Counted from the stretch's first letter, positions 1 to 6,296 are shown. The stretch is DNA of 6,574 nucleotides from Methylophilaceae bacterium (GCA_017880825.1 JADGRN010000079.1:1-6574); one strand, 5' to 3'. Notes: a model not told the origin generated them from the letters alone. Numbers and translations are program-made.

Positions 1-168
1 AGCAGGCTGATTCTAATCTGGGATTCTATGGGTCATGAACGACATTCCTGATGTATTGGTTCGAGCCCAAGTTGGGGACCCGCGCACCGCTCGAACTAAT
101 GACCACCAGGGTCCATTTTCAGGCATTTATGTTCGGATACGGTCGATCCAAACTAGGTCGTGGATAGC
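1..168. other. Non-coding stretch downstream of rhlE, no gene recognised
   Basis: No open frame here resembles a known protein. The longest minus-strand reading is under 40 codons and is interrupted by stops, so I do not call a gene. The stretch lies just after the rhlE stop codon, yet I see no hairpin followed by a T-run that would end helicase transcription, so the operon may end by Rho or beyond the window. Its one notable content is a set of nested and interleaved inverted repeats at 59-114, listed separately. Confidence 0.5.
59..114. repeat. Interleaved inverted repeats (possible pseudoknot or protein site)
   Basis: GTTCGAGC at 59-66 is perfectly complementary to GCTCGAAC at 89-96. GGACCC at 76-81 is complementary to GGGTCC at 109-114. 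The second pair starts inside the loop of the first and closes outside it, the topology of an H-type pseudoknot in RNA. Smaller symmetric elements overlap: TTGG/CCAA around TTCGAGC at 56-70, and CCCA/TGGG at 66-76. The pairing is seen directly; any function is unknown. Confidence 0.4.
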
Positions 169-1584
169 TTAGCTTTGACGGCGCAGGCCGCCCAGTAACG
201 CGGCAACTTCACCTTTAGGTTTGCTTGAAGTGCGTCCGGACTGATCGGGAGCAGGGATGTTGCCAGTCGGTACATAAGGCTTGTCGAACCAATCGTCCCC
301 AGATTTCTTTTTCGGGCTTGAACTGCGTGCCGTGTGACCACGAGGCTTGCTTTCTTTTTCTTCCCGGTCTTCCTTGACAGACGCACGACTGGACCCGCGT
401 GGCGCTCTGGCTTCTTTTTCAGGCACGATTGCGTCCTGCTTAGCGATTTCGCGCTTGATGAGTTTTTCGATTTCCTTCAGGTATTTTTCTTCTTCGGGAG
501 AGACCAGCGAGATGGCAATGCCTGAAGCCCCTGCACGGCCAGTGCGGCCGATGCGGTGCACGTAGTCTTCCGGTGCGCTGGACAATTCATAGTTAATTAC
601 CATGGGTAGCTGGTCAATGTCGAGTCCGCGGGCTGCCACGTCGGTGGCGATCAGCGCGGTAATTTTGCCTTGCTTGAAGGCCTCCAGTGCCTGCATGCGC
701 TCCAACTGGGTTTTGTCGCCATGAATCGCGTCGGCAGCGATGCCTTCGCGCTGCAGTTGGCGTGCCAGACGAGCGGTAGTGAGTTTGGTTTTGGTGAAGA
801 CCAAGGCTTGACTGTCGCCGTTATCACGCAGGATTTGTGCCAGTACGGCATGTTTGTCATGTTGCGCAACCCGATAAATCTTTTGTTCCACATTTTCGGC
901 AGCAGCGTTGCTGCGTGCCACTTCTACCAGGATTGGATTGGTCAGGAAATCATCCGCCAGGCGCTTGATGTCATTCGAGAACGTGGCAGAGAACATCAGA
1001 TTCTGGCGCTGCTTGGGCAGCAAGGCCAGGATGCGTTTGAGATCAGGCATGAAGCCCATGTCCAGCATTCTGTCGGCCTCATCCAGCACCAGTATCTGTA
1101 CCTGATTAAGCTGTACCGTGCGTTGCTCGACATGATCCAGCAGGCGGCCGGGCGTTGCTACCAGCACCTCAATACCAGTCCTCAGCGTTGGTGTCTGGGT
1201 CTTGATATCAACGCCGCCGAACACCACCAGTGAACGTAGCGGCACATGCTTGGCATAGGTTCGCACGCTTTCTTCGACCTGGATCGCTAACTCACGCGTA
1301 GGCGTTAGTATCAAAGCCCGCACCGGATGGCGCGCGGGCGATGCGCTGCTACTGGCAAACGGCAGCAACTTCTGTAGTATTGGCAGCGCAAAGGCAGCCG
1401 TTTTACCGGTGCCGGTCTGCGCCCCAGCCATCAAGTCACGCCCCTGCAGTACCAATGGAATAGCCTGGCTCTGAATCGGCGTTGGGGTGGTGTAACCGGA
1501 TTCCTCTAACGCTTTGAGGAGTTCCGGCGCCAGCCCCAGACTTGCGAAATTACTGTTTTCCAGCTTGTTGTTATCCACGCTCAC
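169..1584 (-). CDS. rhlE: ATP-dependent RNA helicase RhlE (DEAD-box)
   Basis: A 471-residue superfamily 2 RNA helicase that uses ATP to unwind short RNA duplexes in the cytoplasm; RhlE is tied to ribosome assembly and RNA turnover in other bacteria. All core motifs are intact: F13 and the Q motif GYTTPTPIQ (30-38), Walker A AQTGTGKT (55-62), PTRELA (95-100), TPGR (144-147), DEAD (168-171), SAT (199-201), ATDVAARGLD (313-322) and HRIGRTGR (343-350). Blocks such as SLVVFGG and VINYEL match E. coli RhlE closely. Residues 385-471 form a charged, disordered tail with DDWFDKPYVPT and a terminal AALLGG block that I recall from betaproteobacterial RhlE. It is the second gene of the operon, 15 bp after the upstream helicase. 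The start is GTG with no clear Shine-Dalgarno, so translational coupling is likely; a second GTG two codons on (1578) is equally possible. Confidence 0.93.
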   Translation of the reverse strand: MSVDNNKLENSNFASLGLAPELLKALEESGYTTPTPIQSQAIPLVLQGRDLMAGAQTGTGKTAAFALPILQKLLPFASSSASPARHPVRALILTPTRELAIQVEESVRTYAKHVPLRSLVVFGGVDIKTQTPTLRTGIEVLVATPGRLLDHVEQRTVQLNQVQILVLDEADRMLDMGFMPDLKRILALLPKQRQNLMFSATFSNDIKRLADDFLTNPILVEVARSNAAAENVEQKIYRVAQHDKHAVLAQILRDNGDSQALVFTKTKLTTARLARQLQREGIAADAIHGDKTQLERMQALEAFKQGKITALIATDVAARGLDIDQLPMVINYELSSAPEDYVHRIGRTGRAGASGIAISLVSPEEEKYLKEIEKLIKREIAKQDAIVPEKEARAPRGSSRASVKEDREEKESKPRGHTARSSSPKKKSGDDWFDKPYVPTGNIPAPDQSGRTSSKPKGEVAALLGGLRRQS

Positions 1585-1599
1585 TGTTTGATTGTCAGC

Positions 1600-3048
1600 T
1601 TATGCGAAGGTACGTGGACGTCTGGCTGCGCGATCGCCATCAGCACGTTTTGGCGCGCCGAATTTGTCATTGCTGCGATTGGGTGCAGCGCGGCTTGCGT
1701 CATTGCGCGCGCCAGCAGTGCGGTTACCGTCGTTACGATTACCTTCGTTACGTGCGCTGTCGCCACGATAACCGGTGCCTTGACCGCGTGGCTTGAAACC
1801 GTTGCCGGGACGGCTGCTGTTTGAGCGGTCAGCCGGGCGACCACTATGTGCATGACCACTGCTTGAACGGTCAGCACCATCCGTGCGTGGTGCCGGGCGG
1901 CGAGGTTCGTAGCCGGCAATCACGGTAGCTTCCAGGCGTTGGCCAGTGAACTGCTCGATCTTGCGCACTTGATGTCTATCCATGTGTGATGCAAAAGATA
2001 CCGCAATGCCGGTGTTGCCGGCGCGGCCGGTGCGGCCAATGCGGTGTACGTAATCTTCAGCAAACTTGGGTAAATCGTAGTTGATGACATGGCTGATGCC
2101 GAGCACGTCGATGCCGCGTGCCGCCACATCAGTCGCGACCAATACCTTGACGTCGCCATGGCGCAGCTTGGTCAGCGTGCGGTTACGCGCGCCTTGTGTC
2201 ATATCGCCGTGCAATGCGGCGGTTTTGTGACCGGCAGCGTACAAGTCTTCAGCCAGCAGGTCAGCATGGCGCTTGGTAGAGGTGAACACGATGACTTGAT
2301 TCACTTCCGGGGCAATCAACAGATGCTCCAGCAGCTTGTTCTTGTGTGACATGTCATCCACGTAGTGCAGACGCTGTTCAATATTGGCGTGCTTTTCTTT
2401 TTGTGTAGCTATTTGGATAGTCTTGGGGTTGCGCAGGATTTGATGCGCGATACGGCCAATATTGCCATCCAGGGTAGCCGAGAACAGCAGGGTCTGGCGT
2501 TCTTTAGGCAGGGCATTACAGATACGCTCGACATCCGGCATAAAGCCCATGTCCAGCATGCGGTCAGCTTCGTCCAGAATCAGCATCTGCAAACGCGACA
2601 TATCGATGCGGCCGCGTTCCATGTGGTCCAGCAGACGGCCAGGAGTGGCCACTAGGATATCCAGCGGCTGCGACAGCAGTTTGTTTTGCAGTGGGTAAGG
2701 CATACCGCCGACGATGCTGACGGTGCGGGCACGGATGAATTTGCCGTATTTGCGCGCAGCTTCATTGACTTGGGCTGCAAGTTCGCGTGTTGGCACCAGT
2801 ACCAGAATGCGCGGGCCGCGACTCTTGGAAGGGTGCGGCGTTGCCAGCAGGTTCAATGCAGGCAGCGCGAAGGCAGCGGTCTTGCCGGTGCCAGTCTGGG
2901 CAGAGGCCATCAGGTCGTGACCGGCCAGGATTTCAGGAATCGCCTGTTCCTGGATAGGGGTGGCGACGGTGTAACCAGACTCTTCGACGGCGCGCAGAAT
3001 GGCTGGATCTAAGCCTAATTTTTCAAAACTAGAGTTTTCAAAAGACAA
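1600..3048 (-). CDS. DEAD-box RNA helicase, RhlE/SrmB-like
   Basis: A second complete DEAD-box helicase, 482 residues from the preferred start. Counting from the longer TTG start at 3069 (489 residues), the motifs are Q motif GYTVATPIQ (32-40), AQTGTGKT (57-64), PTRELA (93-98), TPGR (142-145), DEAD (166-169), SAT (197-199), ATDVAARGID (312-321) and HRIGRTGR (342-349). About 100 C-terminal residues are low-complexity and rich in Arg, Gly, Asn, Asp and Ser, typical of RNA-binding tails. The core differs from E. coli RhlE in several blocks (SIVGGMPYPL, LHGDMTQGARNR), so I give no gene symbol. I chose the TTG at 3048 because AAGGGA lies 6 nt upstream and the product then begins MSFENSSFEKLGL, like the MSF-LGL start usual in this family. 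It is first in the operon, read from a promoter near 3291-3318, and probably acts on structured rRNA or mRNA. The substrate is not shown by sequence. Confidence 0.9.
   Translation of the reverse strand: MSFENSSFEKLGLDPAILRAVEESGYTVATPIQEQAIPEILAGHDLMASAQTGTGKTAAFALPALNLLATPHPSKSRGPRILVLVPTRELAAQVNEAARKYGKFIRARTVSIVGGMPYPLQNKLLSQPLDILVATPGRLLDHMERGRIDMSRLQMLILDEADRMLDMGFMPDVERICNALPKERQTLLFSATLDGNIGRIAHQILRNPKTIQIATQKEKHANIEQRLHYVDDMSHKNKLLEHLLIAPEVNQVIVFTSTKRHADLLAEDLYAAGHKTAALHGDMTQGARNRTLTKLRHGDVKVLVATDVAARGIDVLGISHVINYDLPKFAEDYVHRIGRTGRAGNTGIAVSFASHMDRHQVRKIEQFTGQRLEATVIAGYEPRRPAPRTDGADRSSSGHAHSGRPADRSNSSRPGNGFKPRGQGTGYRGDSARNEGNRNDGNRTAGARNDASRAAPNRSNDKFGAPKRADGDRAARRPRTFA
1723..1752 (-). 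repeat. 15-bp tandem repeat in the helicase tail
   Basis: Two adjacent 15-bp units, 1723-1737 and 1738-1752, match at 13 of 15 bases. On the coding strand they encode the degenerate pentad repeat RNEGN-RNDGN in the disordered tail of the upstream helicase. Such in-frame units tend to expand and contract between strains. Confidence 0.6.
1817..1875 (-). repeat. Spaced 17-bp direct repeat in the helicase tail
   Basis: The 17-bp blocks at 1817-1833 and 1859-1875 differ at two positions and lie 42 bp apart, a multiple of three. Both encode an ADRS-S motif in the Arg/Ser-rich tail. This points to internal duplication in the tail rather than a separate element. Confidence 0.5.
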
Positions 3049-3071
3049 AATAATTCCCTTAATATTCAAAA
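3020..3071 (-). repeat. Three TTTTGAA-type repeats around the helicase start codon
   Basis: On the plus strand TTTTCAAAA occurs at 3020-3028 and 3035-3043, exactly 15 bp apart, and TTCAAAA recurs at 3065-3071. The two coding copies produce the duplicated N-terminal SFEN/SFEK. The third lies just upstream of the Shine-Dalgarno. The A/U-rich setting could help ribosome loading, but short slippage duplication is the simplest explanation. Confidence 0.4.
3055..3060 (-). promoter_or_regulatory. Ribosome binding site of the upstream helicase
   Basis: On the minus strand AAGGGA is followed by 6 nt and then TTG at 3046-3048. This spacing decides the start: the longer TTG candidate at 3069 has no purine-rich site at proper distance, and the AAGGGA would lie inside its reading frame. 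Confidence 0.65.
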
Positions 3072-3081
3072 GCTAAAAGGG
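3056..3081 (-). promoter_or_regulatory. Possible Shine-Dalgarno-sequestering hairpin
   Basis: In the helicase leader RNA, CCCUU (3081-3077) can pair with AAGGG (3060-3056), the core of the ribosome binding site, with a 16-nt A/U-rich loop. Five pairs, three of them G-C, give a weak stem whose stability would depend on temperature or on a bound protein. The complementarity is visible; the regulatory role is inferred. Confidence 0.35.
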
Positions 3082-3161
3082 CGCAAGCAGACGCGTTCAT
3101 GTCAAACAACAATAGAGTTGTCGAACATAAGGCGCAAAACACTAATGATTTAAAAGCATTT

Positions 3162-3195
3162 TTACCGGCGCACGGGCATAGCCACTAACCGGTAA
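3162..3195 (-). promoter_or_regulatory. Hairpin in the helicase leader
   Basis: TTACCGG (3162-3168) and CCGGTAA (3189-3195) form a 7-bp perfect inverted repeat with a 20-nt loop. A small GGC-TAT-GCC stem can form inside that loop on the minus strand. There is no U-run directly after it in the direction of transcription (AAAAATGC follows), so it is not an intrinsic terminator. It may be a leader structure or a protein-binding site. Confidence 0.45.
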
Positions 3196-3290
3196 CAAAT
3201 ACAAGAGAGCCGCAAAACTGCAATGGGCTTCGAGAGGCTAGGGCGATGAATCATCAATCCGCTGTTACAGCACGATTGAATCTGCCGCGC

Positions 3291-3318
3291 AGTATACGCA
3301 GTCTCAACCACTTGTCAA
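3291..3318 (-). promoter_or_regulatory. Sigma70 promoter of the helicase operon
   Basis: On the minus strand a perfect -35 TTGACA (3318-3313) is followed by a 16-bp spacer and a -10 TATACT (3296-3291), one mismatch from consensus. The start of transcription would fall near 3284. This is the best promoter match in the window. Confidence 0.75.
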
Positions 3319-3337
3319 AGGATTTTAATGGCTTATG

Positions 3338-3346
3338 TGTTAGAAT
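3338..3346 (+). promoter_or_regulatory. Extended -10 promoter of typA
   Basis: TGTTAGAAT is an extended -10 element: TG, one base, then TAGAAT at 3341-3346, one mismatch from TATAAT. The start of transcription would be near 3353. The only -35-like sequence, TTGTCA at 3312-3317, lies 23 bp away, too far to pair normally, so the extended -10 probably carries the promoter. The transcript would reach the ATG at 3377 after about 24 nt. Confidence 0.6.
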
Positions 3347-3376
3347 CGCGCCCTTTCCATGAATCGGCTGCTTCGA

Positions 3377-5188
3377 ATGTCTTCTCGTAAACTACGTAAT
3401 ATCGCCATTATCGCCCACGTTGACCACGGCAAAACCACCATGGTGGATAAGCTGCTGCAACAAGCTGGTACCTTTGCCTCGTACCAGACAGTGACTGAGC
3501 GTGTGATGGATTCCAACGACCTGGAAAGGGAACGCGGCATCACCATTCTGGCCAAGAATACTGCGGTCAATTTTGAAGGTACGCACATCAATATCGTCGA
3601 TACCCCCGGCCACGCCGATTTCGGCGGTGAAGTGGAGCGCGTACTGGGCATGGTGGATGGTGTGGTACTGCTGGTGGATGCCGTAGAAGGCCCCATGCCA
3701 CAGACGCGCTTCGTGACCAAAAAGGCGCTGGCCTTGGGTTTACGCCCAATCGTGGTGATTAACAAGATAGACCGCCCCGGTGCGCGCTGTGACTGGGTCA
3801 TCAACCACACCTTCGATCTATTCGCCAATCTGGGGGCGACTGACGAGCAGCTGGATTTTCCGGTGGTTTATGCCTCCGCACTCAATGGTTATGCCACATT
3901 GGATTTGAATAAGCCCTCCGATACCATGCGCCCGCTGCTTGAAACCATACTTACGCATGTTGAGCCGCCCAAGGGTGACCCCAAGGCGCCGCTACAGCTA
4001 CAACTTTCTGCGCTGGATTATTCCAGCTATACCGGTCGCCTGGGCGTGGGACGCGTGCGCAACGGCCGCATCAAGACCGGTCAGATGGTGGCTGTGATGA
4101 ACGGCGATAAGCAGGTTGGCCAGGGTAAAATCAATCAGGTACTTGGTTTTCAAGGACTGGAGCGCGTGCCGGTGGAAGATGCCGAGGCTGGCGATATCGT
4201 GATTATTTCGGGGCTTGATGAAATCGGTATCGGTTTCACCATTACCGACCGTGAAAACCCGGTTGGCTTGCCGATTATGGGTGTAGATGAGCCAACGCTG
4301 ACCATGGACTTCATGGTGAATTCTTCGCCATTGGCCGGCACTGAGGGCAAGTTTGTGACCAGCCGTCAGATTCGCGATCGTCTGACCAAGGAACTATTGG
4401 TAAACGTAGCGTTGCGCGTCGAGGATACGCCGGATGCCGATGTGTTCCGCGTTTCAGGCCGTGGCGAGTTGCACCTGACGATTCTGCTGGAAAACATGCG
4501 TCGCGAAGGCTTTGAATTGGCGGTAGGCAAGCCGCGCGTGGTTTACCGCGAAATCAACGGTGAAAAATGCGAGCCCTATGAAATCCTTACCGTAGACCTG
4601 GAGGATGAAAGCCAGGGCGCGGCGATGGAAGAACTGGGCCGCCGCCGTGGCGAACTGACCAATATGGAGTCCGATGGCAATGGCCGTACCCGCCTGGAAT
4701 ATCGCATTCCGGCACGCGGTTTGATCGGGTTTCAAGGTGAGTTCCTTACCATGACGCGTGGCACCGGCCTCATGTCGCATATATTTGACGAATACGCAGC
4801 GGTGAAACCTGACATGCCAGGTCGTCGCAATGGTGTACTGATTTCCTCCGAGCAAGGCGAGGCGGTGGCCTATGCGCTATGGAAGCTGCAGGACCGCGGC
4901 CGCATGTTCGCCGTGCCGGGTGATCGCCTGTATCAAGGCATGGTGATTGGTATCCATAGCCGCGATAACGATCTGGTGGTGAACCCTATCAAGGGTAAAC
5001 AGCTCACCAATGTGCGCGCCTCGGGTACTGACGAGGCTGTAAGACTGGTGCCGGCGGTACAACTCACGCTGGAATCCGCGGTGGAGTTTATTGACGACGA
5101 CGAGTTGGTGGAACTCACGCCAAAATCCATTCGTATCCGTAAGCGCTATTTGTTAGAGCACGAGCGCAAGAAAGCAGCTAATAAGTAA
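3377..5188 (+). CDS. typA: Ribosome-associated translational GTPase TypA/BipA
   Basis: A 603-residue translational GTPase of the EF-G/LepA class, full length for TypA/BipA. It binds the 70S ribosome in a GTP-dependent way and is needed in E. coli for 50S assembly and growth at low temperature. GTPase motifs are complete: G1 AHVDHGKT (13-20), switch I ERERGITI (50-57), DTPGH (75-79), NKID (129-132) and SAL (167-169). Beta-barrel domain II follows from about 205, an EF-G III-like domain from about 300 with DEPTLTMDF, an EF-G V-like domain from about 390, and the TypA-specific C-terminal domain (about 485-603) with its RIRKR basic block. I prefer the ATG at 3377 because the product then begins [18 protein letters not shown] like its relatives. 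An in-frame ATG at 3359 would add six residues but lies only about 6 nt from the predicted transcript start. No Shine-Dalgarno is evident. It is divergent from the helicases. Confidence 0.97.
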   Translation: MSSRKLRNIAIIAHVDHGKTTMVDKLLQQAGTFASYQTVTERVMDSNDLERERGITILAKNTAVNFEGTHINIVDTPGHADFGGEVERVLGMVDGVVLLVDAVEGPMPQTRFVTKKALALGLRPIVVINKIDRPGARCDWVINHTFDLFANLGATDEQLDFPVVYASALNGYATLDLNKPSDTMRPLLETILTHVEPPKGDPKAPLQLQLSALDYSSYTGRLGVGRVRNGRIKTGQMVAVMNGDKQVGQGKINQVLGFQGLERVPVEDAEAGDIVIISGLDEIGIGFTITDRENPVGLPIMGVDEPTLTMDFMVNSSPLAGTEGKFVTSRQIRDRLTKELLVNVALRVEDTPDADVFRVSGRGELHLTILLENMRREGFELAVGKPRVVYREINGEKCEPYEILTVDLEDESQGAAMEELGRRRGELTNMESDGNGRTRLEYRIPARGLIGFQGEFLTMTRGTGLMSHIFDEYAAVKPDMPGRRNGVLISSEQGEAVAYALWKLQDRGRMFAVPGDRLYQGMVIGIHSRDNDLVVNPIKGKQLTNVRASGTDEAVRLVPAVQLTLESAVEFIDDDELVELTPKSIRIRKRYLLEHERKKAANK

Positions 5189-5210
5189 GTTTTAATTTCA
5201 TTTTGCCCCT

Positions 5211-5244
5211 AATAAAAACCCGGCTTTTGCCGGGTTTTTATTTT
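5211..5244 (+). terminator. Intrinsic terminator after typA
   Basis: A perfect 14-bp stem (5211-5224 with 5229-5242), closed by a TTTT loop, has a CCCGGC/GCCGGG core and an A-tract before and T-tract after. It begins 22 nt after the typA stop codon. The flanking A-tract means it could also work on the minus strand. Confidence 0.93.
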
Positions 5245-5264
5245 GTGTGGTTGTTTTCCACCCG

Positions 5265-5289
5265 CTGGTGTTACGATTTACCTGGTGTT
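5265..5289. repeat. 8-bp direct repeat CTGGTGTT
   Basis: CTGGTGTT occurs at 5265-5272 and 5282-5289, start to start 17 bp. It lies about 90 bp upstream of the candidate -10 for the DUF2789 gene, so it could be an activator site, but an 8-bp repeat may be chance. Confidence 0.25.
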
Positions 5290-5374
5290 GCGAGGGTATA
5301 TGCAAAGCAGCAAGTGGTTATTAGGTGGGGGGTCTTACCAATTCAAGCCAACTTTATAGCTGGAGCGGCTGCGT

Positions 5375-5380
5375 TAAAAT
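5375..5380 (+). promoter_or_regulatory. Candidate -10 element for the DUF2789 gene
   Basis: TAAAAT matches five of six consensus bases. No good -35 hexamer lies 16-18 bp upstream (only CTTTAT or TTTATA). A rival is TTGGAT (5420-5425), 17 bp, then TAAAAA. Both are weak and neither decides the transcription start. Confidence 0.3.
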
Positions 5381-5384
5381 GTGC

Positions 5385-5425
5385 GGATGAAAAGCATCCA
5401 AATTAGCTCGGCTTTCATTTTGGAT
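5385..5425 (+). promoter_or_regulatory. Mutually exclusive hairpins upstream of the DUF2789 gene
   Basis: Three pairings compete: GGATG (5385-5389) with CATCC (5395-5399); ATCCAAA (5396-5402) with TTTGGAT (5419-5425); and ATGAAAAGC (5387-5395) with GCTTTCAT (5411-5418), the last with one bulge. Overlapping pairings are typical of switching leaders but also arise by chance in A/T-rich DNA. Function is unknown. Confidence 0.25.
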
Positions 5426-5465
5426 CGCTTTACGCCATAGCCTAAAAAATCTGACGAGGTCAATC

Positions 5466-5705
5466 ATGGAAACGCCAATGCATAGCATAAACAATCTGTT
5501 TGCCCAGCTCGGGTTACCATCAGATCAGGCGGCTGTTGAGAATTTCATCAAGACCCATAGCCCGCTGGCAACAGACGTCGCTCTCTCAGACGCCCCTTTC
5601 TGGACGCCGGCACAGGCATCATTCTTGTGCGAAGAAATCCTGAAGGATGCAGACTGGGCAGAGGTGATTGACGAATTGAACGCAAGATTGCATGCAAAAG
5701 ATTAG
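5466..5705 (+). CDS. DUF2789 family protein
   Basis: A 79-residue soluble protein of unknown function. The arrangement INNLFAQLGLPSD near the N terminus, LSDAPFWTPAQASFL in the middle and DADWAEVIDELNARL at the end is what I recall of the DUF2789 family, and the length fits. The acidic, helix-favouring sequence has no cysteine pair, signal peptide or membrane segment, so it should be a small cytoplasmic helical protein. The ATG at 5466 has GAGGT 5 nt upstream, which supports this start; a second ATG at codon 5 lacks such a site. The GFA-like gene follows after 66 bp with no terminator visible between them, so the two may be co-transcribed. The family name is recalled, not searched. Confidence 0.85.
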   Translation: METPMHSINNLFAQLGLPSDQAAVENFIKTHSPLATDVALSDAPFWTPAQASFLCEEILKDADWAEVIDELNARLHAKD

Positions 5706-5771
5706 TCACAAGCACCGATCATTTTGTTGCTGAACGCATACTTTCAACAGAAACGTGAACGAGGAGTCGTC

Positions 5772-6267
5772 ATGAAACTTGAAGGATCCTGTGCCATGTG
5801 GCGCGGTACATTTCAGCCTGTTAAGCGCTACTTCCTACCCTTACCAGCGCTGCTACTGCTCCATATGCCGCAAGACACAGGGCGGCGGCGGTTATGCCAT
5901 CAACATCGGTGGCGATGCCAGAACGATGAAGGTGACAGGTCACGATGACATCAGTATTTACCATGCCAGGATCAAAACAGCGGATAACAAGAGCGTTCAT
6001 ACCAGCACTGCAGAACGGCACTTTTGCAGGCGCTGCGGAAGCGCATTATGGTTGTTCAGTCCTGAGTGGCCGGAGCTGATTCACCCATTCGCCTCTGCAA
6101 TTGACACTGCACTTCCGGTGCCGCCGCAACACACGCACCTGATGCTTGAGTTCAAGGCTCCATGGGTGGAGATCAATGCGGGAACTGCCGACAAGCAGTT
6201 TCAGGGCTATCCGCAAGAATCAATCGCAGAGTGGCATGAGCGCCTTGGACTGAGCATGCCTGAGTGA
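5772..6267 (+). pseudogene. GFA (CENP-V/GFA) domain protein, frameshifted near its start
   Basis: The intact body reads as a GFA-domain protein, a small zinc-binding fold named after an enzyme reported to form S-hydroxymethylglutathione from formaldehyde; most members have no proven substrate. The gene should start at ATG 5772: GAGGAG lies 5 nt upstream and it encodes the family-like MKLEGSC. After codon 7 that frame becomes nonsense and stops at 5946-5948. The rest of the domain is in the +1 frame: CGAVHF, then CYCSICRKT, YAINI, FCRRCGSALW, HPFASAID and FKAPW, to a TGA at 6265-6267. Removing one base near 5793 restores a 164-residue protein beginning MKLEGSCPCGAVHF with all expected Cys pairs. 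As it stands, translation from a TTG at 5779 would give a 162-residue protein lacking the first Cys and without a ribosome site. A real mutation or a sequencing error is possible. Confidence 0.8.
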
Positions 6268-6296
6268 GGTGAGCAGGCTGATATTTTGTCTTTTTT
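6258..6296 (+). terminator. Weak intrinsic terminator after the GFA gene
   Basis: GCCTG (6258-6262) can pair with CAGGC (6274-6278) over an 11-nt loop that contains the stop codon. The T-rich tract TTTTGTCTTTTTT follows at 6284-6296. The stem is short and the T-tract starts 5 nt after it, so efficiency is uncertain, but its position between convergent genes fits. Confidence 0.4.

Larger units (their letters stand above)
3049..3284 (-). promoter_or_regulatory. Long 5' leader of the helicase operon
   Basis: From the predicted transcription start near 3284 to the TTG at 3048 the leader is about 236 nt. It holds several possible hairpins: GCTG-TAA-CAGC near its 5' end, TTACCGG/CCGGTAA at 3162-3195, ACAAC/GTTGT at 3106-3121, and the CCCTT/AAGGG pairing over the ribosome binding site. 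Long structured leaders are known on cold-shock mRNAs such as cspA and the DEAD-box gene csdA. I found no recognised riboswitch and no leader peptide I could defend. Confidence 0.5.
5245..5465. other. Intergenic region between typA and the DUF2789 gene
   Basis: No gene is supported here. A plus-strand frame beginning near 5203 runs through the typA terminator and resembles nothing, so I leave it out. The region holds an 8-bp direct repeat, a weak promoter candidate for the DUF2789 gene and several small, partly exclusive inverted repeats at 5385-5425. Confidence 0.5.

Noticed and set aside
1..11. 11-base match AGCAGGCTGAT shared with 6272-6282
   Set aside because: A few such matches are expected by chance in a window this size, and similarity does not extend into the flanks.
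55..70. tRNA T-arm-like sequence (GG-TTCGAGC-CC)
   Set aside because: Only four stem pairs form, no matching acceptor strand or anticodon arm is found upstream, and no CCA end follows.
670..1233. 187-codon plus-strand open frame
   Set aside because: It lies wholly antisense to the conserved rhlE core and its translation resembles no protein family.
3312..3317. TTGTCA as the typA -35
   Set aside because: The 23-bp distance to TAGAAT is too long; it is essentially the opposite-strand face of the helicase -35.
3340..3828. 162-codon minus-strand open frame
   Set aside because: It is antisense to the GTPase domain of typA, low-complexity in Ser/Thr/Arg, and a shadow of the real gene.
5203..5406. 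67-codon plus-strand open frame
   Set aside because: It runs through the typA terminator, starts without a ribosome site and resembles nothing.
5785..5800. Programmed frameshifting in the GFA gene
   Set aside because: No slippery heptamer, stop codon or downstream pseudoknot at the shift point, and the family is not known for it.
5724..5948. Separate 74-residue gene overlapping the GFA domain
   Set aside because: Only its MKLEGSC stretch is family-like; the rest is the frame-shifted reading of the GFA gene, so it is part of the pseudogene.
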